Of a stretch of DNA of 64,000 nt, positions 1 to 11,018 are shown one piece after another. Positions within the stretch are counted from its first letter, which is position 1. Each line of letters starts with the position of its first letter. The notes under the pieces were generated by a model that saw only the letters and a program-made list of their open reading frames with translations, was not told where the DNA came from and did no database searches. The stretch spans positions 3,300,501-3,364,500 of the forward strand of contig OY754964.1 of assembly GCA_963576475.1 (NCBI GenBank), given 5' to 3'. The stretch is from Molanna angustata (taxonomy: Eukaryota; Arthropoda; Insecta; Trichoptera; Molannidae). Position numbers and translations under genes: made by a program.

Positions 1-1070
1 ATTAATTTAATTCAAACAGAAACCATAATTAAAAACTGTGTCTTCACCGGTATATATATTTACTCATAAATCTCACTACCACATTGAGTTAAAAACGATA
101 ATATTTATATTAATTTGAACTCATGATGTGTTTTAAAGAGCAAAGATTTGTATCGTCATTATATTTTTTATTATATAACATTCGAATAGAAATTGTAACG
201 TATTCACCAATGTGAATTGTACAACGTGAAATATGTTCTAATCCATATTTTCTGATCCCTTTCTACACTCAGTCCGTATCGTTTTCCTCCCTTTTATTGT
301 CAGGCCCTTTCAAGGGCCTTCTGAATGGTGTTCTCTTTACTGTGAAATTTTGTATCCCCCCACTCCTCTGTGCCAATAATTCTTTGAAAGGGGCTTTCCA
401 ACACAAAACTTTTGAATCCGCATAATGCTTTTTGAAGATGACCTCGAAACGAAAAGTTTATTATGTACTTTGTAGGATCAGACATATGAAAATGGCACAT
501 TTGAAAGTAAAAATATCCATAACTTAATAATTTGATTTTTAGTTATTAGCTTTCATTGTTCATCTCGGCATGGGAATGAGCCTGAAACATGGCATAACGA
601 CAGGAAACATAAGTAATTTTCATGAATGAGCCATAATAAAAAACATAAATCTTGAATAGAACATGATCTTTTGTCACCTTGAATTATTTTTTGACTTAGG
701 TGCTTATGTAGTATTTTGATATTTTGAAAATAATTTAAAGTTTATGTTTTATTACCGTTCAATAATTCAAGAATTGAGGTTGATAACTTGTTTTTTTGTT
801 GATTTACGTGTTTTCTTTTTTTTTTTTTTTATTTAATTTATTTCAAAACGCCTTAAATGAGTTTGAACATAATGATATCATTGATACATAGATTTATGAA
901 CCACGAAGTAAAATACTAGAAAAAAATAAACAACGAATAAACAAAAAAAATACAAACAAAAATTTTAAAATGAATAAAAAAGTAGGACCCAGAAATAATT
1001 CGACCTTTAGATGTCTCTTTTTATATTCGTATTTGGAATAGCAAAATATATCAATGGAGCCAAACTCGTT
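1..1070. other. AT-rich stretch, no gene seen
   Basis: No convincing coding frame, repeat terminus or RNA gene. It holds homopolymer runs (T-run near 815) and short A/T-rich words. Likely intergenic or intronic. Confidence 0.5.
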
Positions 1071-1074
1071 ATAG

Positions 1075-1925
1075 TCTCAAATTTATGTAATCCAACTATC
1101 GATTCGTTCATGAGAATTCAATTCTCTGAATGAATCGACATTATTAAGCCAAGATGCGTGTACGAAGGAACATTTTGTATGGCGTAGTGGACTTTTTGCA
1201 TGCATATATGTTCCCATACATGGATTTACTCAGAATTCGGAATTAAACATTTTATGTGAGTTTTGTGTGTCTATGTCCCCCCCCCTTATAACTTTTGATC
1301 CGCTCAATTTACAGAGCCCAAAATTTCAGAATATATGTATAAAAAGTTATAGGCCTACAAAACTTTTATACTCAGAATTGTGAATTTTTGTTTCAGTCAC
1401 GAGTTTTCAACATTTGAAATTTTGGTTTATTTTTCCATATATCTCAGAAACCATAAAAGCTAGAATGCTGAAAATTGGTATAAACATAAAAAAATACAAA
1501 ATCTCAAATAATTTTTTTTTAATTCCAGGGTTTCTCAAACATTTTTTTTTAAGAAAAATATTTTTTTTATGATAAATTTATGAGTTTAACTGCTTATATT
1601 TCCAATTTTTTTAAAAATATCGAATAACCGAAACACTCCAACTAGATTATTTAAGTATCTATAAAAAAAATATTTGCATTGTATTAGCAAATCCCAATTT
1701 TTTTTTAACAATTTTTATAAAAATTTAATTTAGTGACGAGATTGCTTCATACAATTTGTATGGCAGTTGCTTATACACAATATGTAAGAAGACTTAATAG
1801 TTTGATAGGTACTTAATATCCAAACATACATACAGAACCATCATGCTGTTTTCATATTCCGGGTAGGAAAAGAGGACTGACCTCCATACTGTCCTATCTT
1901 GACATACATACCAACATGTGTTAAA
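1075..1925 (+). repeat. Unclassified 0.9 kb interspersed repeat (family G), copy 1
   Basis: One of four copies in the window (others about 9920-10640, 50035-50285, 63040-63935). All share the blocks CATATATGTTCC, TATAACTTTTGATC, CTCAATTTACAGAGCCC and GTTATAGGCCTACAAAAC. The long copies also share a 3' block ending in GACTGACCTCCATACT and CTATCTTGACATACAT. I see no coding frame, inverted termini or tRNA-like head. It could be a non-autonomous LINE or Helitron derivative. That it is a repeat is certain from the copies; its class is unknown. Confidence 0.75.
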
Positions 1926-1949
1926 ATTTTCAATAATTTGAATATATGG

Positions 1950-2655
1950 GTTTATAGTGGGATTCTTGCAGAACAGTGTGTCGAATAAAAGTAGAGAATG
2001 AATGGCTTGAACAAGTCGACGAGTATGTCTACCTGGGTATTATGTTCCAACGGAATGGTCGGCCTGATAAGGATATTGAAAGAAGAGTTATGGCAGGAAA
2101 CAGAGTGAATGGAGCACTTAGACCAGTTATGAATGATCGCAACATATCAAGAGACGCTAAAGTTGCCATTCATAACGCAATCGTAGTGCCAACCCTGACG
2201 TATGCAAGTGAGACCTGGACATGGCAGAAGTCGCACGAAAGCAGAATAAATGCAGTTGAAATGAGATCGCTTAGAAGAATTTGTAACAGAACGATGTATG
2301 ATAGAGTTCGGAATGAAGATACAAGGAAAGAATGTAAGATAAAGAAAGATGTAATTAACAGAATGAAAGTTAGAAAGTTAAGGGGAGAATGAACGAAGAA
2401 CGCCTGACGAAGAAAATATACAAAGCTGACAGGAACGGAATAAGAGGTCGCGGGCGCCCAAAAAAAGGATGGCACGACCATGTAAACGATATTTTGAAAG
2501 ATTGAAATGTAAGAAGCGTGAACAACAGACGAACATGTATAAGACGATGTATGAATGTTGATGAGGCGATGAATGCGTGTCAAGATAGAAAAATGTGGCG
2601 TTCGGTTCTCTCTGCCTACCCCGTGAGGGACATGGCGTGATGGTATGTATGTAGT
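1950..2655 (+). pseudogene. RTE-like LINE ORF2 C-terminus and 3' end, broken
   Basis: The frame at 1976-2392 encodes the region after the reverse-transcriptase palm of an RTE-like retrotransposon: EYVYLG near the start, then a VVPTLTYASETW block, ESRINAVEMRSLRRICNRT and DRVRNE. After 2392 the frame shifts. Homology resumes as RMNEERLTKKIYKADRNG, GRGRPKKGWHDHV and then WRSVLSAYP. Compared with the copy at 28.1 kb, a short stretch before the RMNEERL block (a GHIE-type motif) is missing, which explains the shift. The 3' end is GGCGTGATGGTATGTATG, a short-tandem tail as in other copies here. It is 5'-truncated and non-functional. Clade assignment within RTE-like elements is provisional. Confidence 0.8.
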
Positions 2656-3094
2656 TTGATTCTTATTCTTCAACTATACATACTATCGCTATCGACAGTT
2701 GGATCTCATGTGTTACATGCAACTAGTTACTGAATATTAGGAGAATGAATATAATAATAATTACTAGATTTTATAATAAAAAATAGTGATGTCTGTGTTT
2801 GTCATGTATGGGTATCGTACATATATTTTAGATACGTATGTATGTGCTCTTTCTTTGAGCACTGCCATCATTTGGAAGTAGGACTTACATAATATATTTT
2901 ATAGGACAACTTAGGCTTAGCATCTATCAAATACACTAACTTTGTGAATTCATTTTCTTTGTGAATTTATTATTATTTTTTTAAATTTATTAATCGAATC
3001 AATTAAAATGTGTATATAAATAATAATAAACAAGACGTACAAGTTCCATAATATCTATCTATAATATAATTTTTAAACAGATTTTTTAATTATC
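2656..3094. other. AT-rich stretch, nothing recognised
   Basis: No ORF or shared repeat block seen between the LINE 3' end and the next repeat. Confidence 0.4.
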
Positions 3095-3410
3095 TCAATA
3101 GAGACGAAGTTGGAATATTTATTGTAGGAGAACTGGGAAATCAAGGCACCTACAGGGCTTACGACCTGTCATCGGCTGGTTTACGTGATCACTTTATGCG
3201 CTTGCGCAACGTTCACCAATTATGCCTTTTTAATGAGATCCCTATCAATTCAATTTTTGAAACTTCTATATATTGTAATACTGAAATTCTTTTCGCTTGA
3301 AAATAAGGAATTTTTACTACAGCCATCTATGGGTGAAATTATGAACAACAATCTTATTATGCGCATATGCAATAATAAAAATATATTCGATTATAATATA
3401 ATTATTGTAC
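3095..3410 (+). repeat. Unclassified repeat 'AGACGAAG' (family S), copy 1
   Basis: Begins with CTCAATAGAGACGAAGTTGG, then GGCACCTACAGGGCTTACGA, CTGTCATCGGCTGGTTTACG and GCGCAACGTTCACCAATTAT, ending near GCCATCTATGG. Related copies lie at 27300-27650 (+), 39540-39800 (-), 49795-50035 (-) and 51960-52060 (-). Foldback derivatives lie at 47405-47620 and 52300-52645. No coding capacity. Fuller copies have a 5' extension containing CGGGAGTCAAATG. Confidence 0.75.
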
Positions 3411-4430
3411 GCCATGTTTTTTCGTCCTTCAACGGATTGCCAGTGAAATAATTTTTCCTTAATCAATTTTCGCGTTCGATATTTTTATTTAAATTAAAAA
3501 AATAATTGATGCGAAAAAGTACAAATTAATCGCTTAAAATGTATTTTCTGCATAAATTGACAATATTGTTGTTTAAAAAGGAATTTTAAACATTCAGAAT
3601 AAATTTTAACCGCTATAATCTGCGGAATATCCATTTTAAATACTGACAACATATGTTATAATAAAATACGCAAAAAGATATTGACAGGTAATGTTTTCGT
3701 TTAATCGCATTATTTAATTACATATATGTATAATTTATCATTATTATTGTATTATTATAAAAAGATATTCAGTCTTAACTGTTGAGTACTGTTCTAAATG
3801 ATATTTCGAGTGTACATTCAAATTATCAATGTTTGTAATTTCAAACGTACGCATTTCATATAACGCATTTCTTTCAAAACACTGTCGAATATATATTTTT
3901 TTTCAAATTTCCGCATTTTTACTATACAAATACTGTTTTATTACTTGATTTTAACGTTTTCGCTTAAAGATATTTAGTTTTTAAATGTTGTGTAATGTCC
4001 TAAATGGTATATTTGACGATATTTAGTTATTTAAAGTTATTTCGCAACTGCCGCGTAGTGGTAAATAAGCCGCGCAGCGGTCTTTGGGGGTTGGGCCGCG
4101 ATAGCGGGTAGATTTCATAAAAACCCTCTTTTATTTAGATTGATATAAGTGTATATTTTGCAATATTACATTCACCAAACATTGTTCATCTTCTAAATAA
4201 TACATAAACATTAAACATATTATCACTCAAGTTAACATTTATTTGAAGACAAATCAATAATTAACATGTAAGGATTGTGTTAAAAGGTTAAATAAAATTT
4301 TCAAAACAAATAAAAAGCTACAAAAAACAAGAATGAAATGAACAAGAAAATAAATATGTACAATATTTTGATTTTATTCTTAAATATATTGTATTTTTTA
4401 GAGTCTAAGACTTTAAGCTGATTGTAAACC
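3411..4430. other. AT-rich stretch with a small GC-rich patch
   Basis: No gene. A patch at about 4045-4110 contains GCCGCGCAGCGGTC and GGGCCGCGATAGCGGG, resembling the patch at 25690-25790 (ACCGCGCAGCGGCA). It is probably a fragment of a shared repeat. Confidence 0.4.
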
Positions 4431-5100
4431 AAAGGGGTTACCAATCAAAAGTAGTTAGTAACCAGAGGGGTTACCAATTAAGAGAGTTGCTATATCCCAA
4501 GTGGATATGATTTGAAATAAGAACACAAGGACAGTGGTTGAGAGAGAAGAAGAAAGAATGGTCAAAAGTTACAATGAGTTATTGATCACAATTAATAGTT
4601 TGCTTAAAGGTAATTTACAATTGATAAAATAACTTACAAAGGAACTTTCTCACGATGAGTAGGTATAACGATCGAGTGTGTCGAAGTGTCCGATTATTCG
4701 TATGGTGAAGTACCATTGTGCTCGCGGGGTCGAGAGATGACCGGTGGTCGAGAGATGAAGTGTCGGCGAGACGGCGTGGTCGAAAAGCGACCAGTGGTAG
4801 CGTGGTCGTAACGGCGCGCGGCGGCGTGAAGTGACAGATGAAATACGGAAATGAAGTGACCATGTGTACAGGTGTAGACTCCCTTAAATAGTGCTGCGCT
4901 GGGGGTAGCAAGTTCAATGTCCTCTAACTTTCTAGACTTATTTCATTGAAGTGTCATACCCAGTTGAAGAGTATTGTCACTAGTTTGACGTCGCGGGCGA
5001 TGAACTCGGCCTAGCGACAAACAAATATACTTGCCGTCGCTAGGCGCGCGCTCGAAAGAAATTTCGAGATGTGGTCTGCCACAGACTCAAAGGGAGTTCA
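4430..5100. other. GC-richer block, possible solo LTR
   Basis: Composition changes sharply: CpG-rich words such as GGCGCGCGGCGGCG and CTAGGCGCGCGCTCG stand out from the AT-rich surroundings. On the minus strand a candidate LTR start TGTGGCAGACCACATC lies at about 5092, followed downstream by a TATA-like CTATTTAAGG near 4883. Two near-copies of a word containing GGGGTTACCAAT occur at 4434-4480. I could not find a matching second LTR or a TSD, so a solo LTR is only one reading. A gene promoter or 5' exon is the alternative. The minus-strand open frame at 4615-4917 has no recognisable family. Confidence 0.3.
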
Positions 5101-5853
5101 TTAAAACATTTAGTACCTTTATACTTATAGAAATGTTAAATGTAGTTGCAATGAATACAAGTGTAAGATCATCGGTATTCGAGTTATAATAAATTCTTGT
5201 AAGACATAGGTTAATTGGAAAAAAAAATCTATCATTGGTTGCAAAGATCTACAAAATGATCTAAGATTATTTTAGCACCTTATGACATACATTATATGTA
5301 ATATTCTCTGAGTCTTTTATCTAAACTCTGAGTCTTTTATCTATCAGAAGATTTCAAAACATTCCTTATTTGCAGTACCAAAAATTGCAAGAGCGCCCTT
5401 AGATATGATCTTATAAAATGTTGTATTATTTTTATTACTAAGAGAAAAGCGTACAAATTATACATAAACAATTGGCAGAGTCTTCTAAACATTTGAGATA
5501 TCCTTCAGCAATCAGACGGAGAAGGCAGCCAGTAGAATTAAGTTATTTTCAAATTCCAATAAAACTTCGTCAAAGTCAAGGGGATTGTTTCATTGGAGGA
5601 AAATTTCCATTTTACGTCCGTCAAACGTTATCTCTAACTTTTCTCTATTGTTATAAAAGTGCCTTCTTTTCAGTCATAAATTGTGACGTTTCTAATTTGT
5701 TCAAGGGACAAATAATTATAATATAAAATGGAAATACAAGCAATTTGTGAATAATTAGAATATTAAAATTACCTTGAAATAATTAGCTGACTCAATTATT
5801 TCTAGGCAAACAAATCTCGCGGTAAACTATGGTATCGGCATGGATATACATAC
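5100..5853. other. No feature recognised
   Basis: AT-rich. The short frame at 5472-5726 matches no family I recognise and lacks supporting signals. A direct repeat of CTCTGAGTCTTTTATCTA at about 5308-5343 is the only structure seen. Confidence 0.35.
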
Positions 5854-5972
5854 ATAATTATCATTTGAAGTTCTATGACAACTAAAGATATTATAGAACT
5901 CCATAATAGTAATTACATCCATGATATAGGTAATCATGAGGGTTTTGATTTCGCCGGTTGGACCAGACTTGC
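5854..5972 (+). repeat. Left inverted terminal repeat
   Basis: Pairs with 8894-about 9010. Contains a subterminal palindrome at about 5868-5903 and ends internally in GGACCAGACTTGC. Confidence 0.65.
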
Positions 5973-6139
5973 CCCCTTTTTTATATCTCCACATTGAACC
6001 ATAGCGATCAACGACTTACCATTTAAATAACCTAAAAAATAAATAATATTTACACATAATATCAATTATGATTTCAATAACCTAACTTCTCTCAAGAACC
6101 TATAAATAAAACAAAAGATAAAATAATACAATTATGTAC

Positions 6140-6705
6140 AATACAGAAACTTTTTGAACTAAAATAGGAACGTTCAAAATTTTTGGATAAAGATCATTTG
6201 AACTTAATTTCGTATTCTGTAACTGGCGTTGTTCTTAAAACTAAATTCTTCAAAATTTGTGCACCGTAGATAATAATTTGAAATCAAATTGTCTATGGCG
6301 CAGACTACGCATGCGTACTGCGTACTGTTCGGCCATGTTTTGTTTATTTATGTCATGTCGCCATAATGTCATCTAACCTTACATTTCAATTGATCTGCAC
6401 TAATATTCTTTGGTTTTTATTTTCAACACAACGCAACACGTGTAAATTATCCGCACACAACTGAGGTTTTCAACTCAACTAAAATATCCCGGACTGTTGT
6501 GAAAATAACTAGTACAACTTTTGACAGTTGATTCGACTAAAATGTGGTTAAAGAATAGAGAATCGGACTTATTCGTAACATACTTGTAGTAACAACGTTC
6601 CTAAACAGGAAAGTTCCTATGGACTAAGTTATATAGGAACGCACCTATTTTAGTCGGAACGTTATTAAAAAATTATAGAATTGGACGTATTGTATTGTGT
6701 TGTTG
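6140..6705 (+). repeat. 0.55 kb repeat (family T), first copy
   Basis: Shares with 7150-8712 the blocks TCTGTAACTG, ATTGTCTATGGCGC, GACTACGCATGCGTA, TGTTCGGCCATGTTT, GTTGATTCGACTAAAATGTG and TTATAGAATTGGAC. Its ends carry a short inverted motif: ACTAAAATAGGAACGTTC at the left and GGAACGCACCTATTTTAGTC at the right. It may therefore be a MITE in its own right. No coding frame. Confidence 0.7.
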
Positions 6706-7149
6706 CCCAATGATACAATAATGTTATTTATAATGATCTAGTTTTTTCTTCTTATTGATGCAGAGCGGTCGGTTGTGAGAGCGGCAAAAAATCTTCACTT
6801 TTAAAAAAAAATTCTACCGTCGGATTGCTTATAAGATATCTTGTGTTCAAATTTGACTTTCAAAATTAACCAGCTAGGTAAATCATGTAATATTTTTTGT
6901 GTAACATCTTTCTCCCACTTCTGACGATCTTCCCCCCCAACCCCCGGAGGCTCGGGGAAAAAGCGACGACGGAGATGGTGGCAGCAGATGATTAAATATT
7001 AAACGTCAAGTTTGCACGAATTTCACCAGAAGAAGAAAATATCCACCTCACCACATTTTCCTTGATAACTTTCTATCGACCCATAGAGAGATGCCACAAA
7101 CACAGCTCTTCCCAAATAAGCAAGGGGCAATACGCCCAATTCAGTAACT
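6706..7149. other. Spacer inside the TIR element
   Basis: Contains a GC-richer stretch (about 6930-6990, with CCCCCAACCCCCGGAGGCTC). No recognised gene. It separates the two family T copies. Confidence 0.4.
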
Positions 7150-7227
7150 TTTGAAATAAAATAGGAACGTTTTAAAATTTTAGAATGAAGGTTATTTGAA
7201 TTTTTTTTCTATTTCGTTTTTATTTCT

Positions 7228-7869
7228 TCTTCTTCTTCTTCTCCTTTTGAATAGACCTTCAGGTCTGTTTTTTAAGAGGCCTGCTCTTCCTGCGAGGTGG
7301 ACTCCCAGCTATCCCTCCATCTTTTTGGCGGTCTACCGCGAGGGCGGGTTCCGTGAGGCTGATTGTGAAGCACGATATGAGGAAGTCTGGTGCTGTCCAT
7401 CCTTTGGACATGACCATACCAGTCCCTCCTCCGCTGCCTACTCCATTTGATGATATCGACTAAATGTATGACTAAATGTATGACATTCTCAAAAACACAC
7501 ATAGCATGCATTCTGACTATAGACAACAACCCAATTGAACAGGTTAATACCTTTAGATACCTAGGAATTGACATAACAGAAGATGCTGACCTCTGCGAAG
7601 AAATTCAGAGCCAAGTCAATAAGGCAGCTGCAGTCTCGGGCGCCCTAAAATCCATTATTTGGAAAAATGAGGATATGGCCATTAAACGCAAAGTGAGAAT
7701 CTACAAAGCATGCGTAAGACCAGTGATGACATATGGTATAGAGGCACGAGCAGACACAGTCAGAAGCAAACAAATGTCGAGGACTTCAGAAATGAGAACA
7801 TTGAGAGCTATTGCAGGCAAAACCCCGAGAGACCGAGTGAGGAACTCCAGAATAAGGGAACTATGTGAG
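7228..7869 (-). pseudogene. (GAA)n-tailed LINE 3' fragment with 5' inversion (twin priming)
   Basis: Two parts of one LINE ORF lie head to head. On the minus strand, about 7255-7450 encodes a C-terminal block (RRRDWYGHVQRMDSTRLP, then RPRGRPPKRW) and ends in a (GAA)n tail. On the plus strand, 7447-7868 encodes the adjoining upstream block (NTFRYLGIDI, RPVMTYGIEAR, EMRTLRAIAGKTPRDRVRN). The outer end of the inverted part (RIRELC) and the inner start of the forward part (DIIKWSRQ) are neighbours in the intact protein, as twin priming predicts. A perfect 12 bp TSD, GTTTTTATTTCT, flanks the whole at 7216-7227 and 7870-7881. Clade RTE-like or similar; not functional. Confidence 0.8.
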
Positions 7870-7881
7870 GTTTTTATTTCT

Positions 7882-8222
7882 GTTATTTATTTATGTTTTT
7901 TTTTTAATAGTATTTTTTTTATACCAGTATTATGTATATAATATGCCATTCACATTCTATGTATTATGCTTTATCATTTTTAAATGTATTTATTACTTCA
8001 TATGCATTATCAAAAAACTGTTTACATGTAACACACGTCACACAATCAACATTTTTATTTCTAATTTTACTAAGGTACATATACCCACACACAGACTAAG
8101 CCTTGTGGGATTTTTGGTATGTGTAATAGATGTATATAAGTGTGTGTGTGTATGTGTGTATATGTATGTTACAGTAAATATGTATCATATACTCTGTACC
8201 TTAGTTTGTTAAATAAATAAAT
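7882..8222 (+). mobile_element. LINE 3' UTR and (AAAT)n tail
   Basis: AT-rich sequence ending in GTTAAATAAATAAATAA, with CACACACAGACTAAGCCTTG and GTGTGTGTGTATGTG in the body. It follows the twin-primed fragment and precedes the resumed family T homology. It reads as the 3' end of a plus-strand LINE into which the twin-primed fragment later inserted. A related word (CCTTTGTGGGAATTTT) occurs near 51836. No coding part is visible. Confidence 0.5.
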
Positions 8223-8893
8223 AACCTTAATATCTTATTCTGTAACTGAGGTTGGTCCTAAAACTAAAATCTACAAAATTAGTGCACCATAGATGATAAT
8301 TTGAACTCAAATTGTCTATGGCGCTGACTACGCATGCGTATTGCGCAATGTTCGGCCATGTTTATTCATGTCATGTAGTCGTTCATTTCCAACATAACTC
8401 AACACGTGTAAATTTTACTTTTTTATCTTTTCCGTACACAACTGATGTTTTTAATATAATAAGTACCTACGCTTCAAATAAGGTGTGGACTAAAATTAGA
8501 ACGTTTTTATTCGGCAGTTGATTCGACTAAAATGTGGTTATAGAATAGGAAATTGGACTAATTTGTGACTTACTAAGAGTAAGAATTTTTCTAAAAAGGG
8601 AAGATCCTATTTCACCGTTGTAGAATATCAACATGGACTAAGTGGAATATGAACGCACCTGTTTTAGCCGGAACGTTCTTAAAACGTTATAGAATTGGAC
8701 ATAATATGGATTTTAGACCAGACTTGCTTCCCTGATAGTCAATTTCATCAAGGTTTTTCAACGAAAAATCAAAATTATGATACACTCACCGCAAAATTTC
8801 ATTCTACCAAGCAACTAAACTTCCACTTATGACAGCGCATCAGCTCTTTAGTGGCGATCTATGTATTGGATTAAAACAATAATCACCAAGGTA

Positions 8894-9010
8894 GCAAGTC
8901 TGGTCCAACCGGCGAAATCAAAACCCTAACGATTATCCATATCATTGATATAATTATTATATGGAGTTCTATAATATCTTTATATGTCATAAAACTCCAT
9001 ATAATAATTC
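8894..9010 (-). repeat. Right inverted terminal repeat
   Basis: Reverse complement of 5854-5972, beginning GCAAGTCTGGTCCAACCGGC. Contains the matching subterminal palindrome. Confidence 0.65.
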
Positions 9011-9149
9011 CAATTCATCAACAATTGAATTTCCAAATTAAATATAATTGAGTGCCCGTCTCGCAGTTTTGTGAATATTAATATTTCATTAAGATTTGTA
9101 GACTTTTCTCATTCAATTATATTCATAACTTAACTAAAATTGTTAAGAT

Positions 9150-9440
9150 TTTAGTTTGTGGATTATATAAATATTTTTCACCGATAATTATTTCTCATGG
9201 TTTCAAAATTAATTGTCTATCGACGAATTGTCTAAATTTTACTTTGTGGAATATATCAATAGGTTCACCGATAATTGTTTCACCAGGCTTAAAAACGAAT
9301 TGTCCGTCAGCAAATTGTTTAAATGTATCTGAATCTAATGCTTTAGAATACGTAGAATAAAACCGAAATGAAATTGAAATTTTTGTTAATCGAACCAAAG
9401 TTTAGAAATAACATGTACATTCGATAGCTCTTTACGGACA
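9150..9440 (-). pseudogene. Unidentified degenerate frame with an internal peptide repeat
   Basis: The minus-strand frame 9195-9398 reads FKQFADGQFVFKPGETIIGE, about 10 residues, then FRQFVDRQLILKP, a stop, and EIIIGE. So a unit of about 30 residues occurs twice at both DNA and peptide level. I do not recognise the family. The upstream stretch (9440-9480) resembles 53220-53275 in encoding an LLRMPR-type motif, so this may be part of a repeat. Non-functional as it stands. Confidence 0.35.
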
Positions 9441-9915
9441 AAACCTCTTGGCATTCTGAGAAGGTTCGATTTTCTTCCCATATTATGGAAATATAATACC
9501 GAAGTACTTGTCAAAACTATATCATATTTCAAGAAAAATGTATGGTGAATTTGGTTACATATTATCTGTTATTACATGAACCCATTTGAATAAATATTGT
9601 AGCATTTTACATAATGCTTAAATAAAACGGTTATAATATTCGGCAAAGATTTGAAAAGTTATCTTGGGACTGTCATGTATTTATTTTTTAAATATATGAA
9701 TATCATATTATCCCACCCCCTATTTGACTATTAATTCATAACTTTTTTATTATTTGATTTACATATACATTTCCTTACATCCTGTGCAAGTGGAAAGTTT
9801 ATAGCAAAATCACAATTTTATGAAATCATAAAATATAATAAAATGAAGAATATCAAAATTTATTAGTATCTACATTTCTGATATTTTGCGAACGGGTTCG
9901 CTTAAAAATCGATGA
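9441..9915. other. No feature recognised
   Basis: AT-rich, no frame or repeat terminus found apart from the weak similarity to 53.2 kb noted for the neighbouring frame. Confidence 0.35.
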
Positions 9916-9919
9916 TATA

Positions 9920-10640
9920 TTCCAACTGCCGATTTATTCAAGAGAATATTTTCTCTTAACATATCGACAGAGTATCAAGCTCAGGTCTTTATTTTTACTA
10001 TGAATTCAAAAAACACCAACTAAAGGCTTCGCAATATTATATATGTTCTATATGTGTATTTACTCAGAATTCAGTGTCTTTGTATAGAAAACTAAAAATA
10101 AATAAAATAACAACAAATCCTTTATACTCAAATATTTAAATTTTTGTTCCAGTCGGGGGCTATCAGCTTTTGAATTTTTGCTTTATTTTCCATGTATCTC
10201 AAAAACCATAAAAGCTAGAACGCTGAAAACTGGTAAAAATATAGACAAATTCAAAATCTCAAATTGGTTTCTTTTAAAAAGTTCGAGAGTTTTTCAAACA
10301 TTTTTAATTGAGAAAAACATTTTTTAATTATGTGTTTGACTGCCTATATTTCTCAAGTTTTTAAAAAAATCGAAAAAAGCTGAAACATCCCAACTAGATA
10401 ATTTTATTTCCTATAAAAATAGGAACATTGTAGAAGTAACCAATTTGAATAAATATTGAATTTAGTGACGACATCGTTTCATACAATTTGTAAGGCAGTA
10501 TACACTACGCAATATCTATGGGGACTCAATTGTTTGATACTTAATCTCCAAACATACATAGGTACATTCCATCATGCTTTTTTCATATTCCGGGTAGGAA
10601 AAACAGACTGACCTCCATACTATCCTATCCTGATAATCAT
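9920..10640 (+). repeat. Family G repeat, copy 2
   Basis: Shares CCATGTATCTCAAAAACCAT-type and GGACTGACCTCCATACTATC blocks with 1075-1925. Internally shorter: the GATCCGCTC/CAGAGCCC section is missing. Ends near CTATCCTGATA. Confidence 0.65.
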
Positions 10641-10788
10641 AAAAATGTCTTAATCATAAAAATGTGTAAATCGTTCCTGGTTCTTCTATAATACTCCAAT
10701 TCTCAATCATATTATGTAATATAATCTTAATGATAATATCAAAGTAATGTAATAAATCGTCATTAATATTTGTAAATTAAAATAATTG

Positions 10789-11018
10789 TCGGCATTCGTG
10801 GTTCAGTTGGTTAGGTATCTGCTGCTGATCCAAGAGTCCCGGGTTCGATTCCCGTTGGTGACACTGTTTTTCATTGTGTTATCAGTCTGGATCTGTGAGA
10901 CGATTAATATAGTAAGTCTCCTGAATGTGGCAACTTGTTATTGGGTGCGTGTTTAATAATTATTTGACATAGTATCTGTTAGTTGCCCGAGAAGCTAATT
11001 TAAATAAATAAATAAATA
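10789..11018 (+). mobile_element. tRNA-derived SINE (family 1)
   Basis: A tRNA-like head with an A-box-like GTGGTTCAGTTGGTTAGG (about 10799) and a B-box GGGTTCGATTCCC (about 10841). It is followed by a non-tRNA body (GATCTGTGAGACGATTAATA, GTGGCAACTTGTTATTGGGT) and an (AAAT)n tail. Two further copies lie on the minus strand at 53455-53675 and 34740-34940. Not a functional tRNA gene: no acceptor-stem pairing was evident and the body is shared between copies. Confidence 0.85.

Larger units (their letters stand above)
7150..8712 (+). repeat. Family T repeat, second copy, interrupted
   Basis: The left end (about 7150-7199) matches 6135-6198. Homology resumes at about 8222 and continues to 8712. 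The intervening 1.0 kb is LINE material, so this copy was hit after the repeat was already in place. Confidence 0.7.
5854..9010. mobile_element. Composite element with inverted terminal repeats of about 120 bp
   Basis: The left arm (5854-5972) and right arm (8894-about 9010) are reverse complements over most of their length. The innermost 34 bases match perfectly, including GGTTTTGATTTCGCCGGTTG; the outer parts match imperfectly. Each arm also contains a palindrome near its outer end (AGTTCTAT ... ATAGAACT). The interior has no transposase-like frame. It carries two direct copies of a 0.55 kb repeat plus nested LINE insertions. This fits a non-autonomous TIR or foldback element. Exact outer ends and a TSD could not be fixed. 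Confidence 0.6.

Noticed and set aside
2170..2673. 167-codon minus-strand frame
   Set aside because: Antisense shadow of the RTE-like ORF at 1976-2392; no recognisable protein features.
10799..10860. tRNA gene (A and B boxes)
   Set aside because: The same head is followed by the same non-tRNA body in other copies and by an AAAT tail; it is a SINE, not a tRNA gene.
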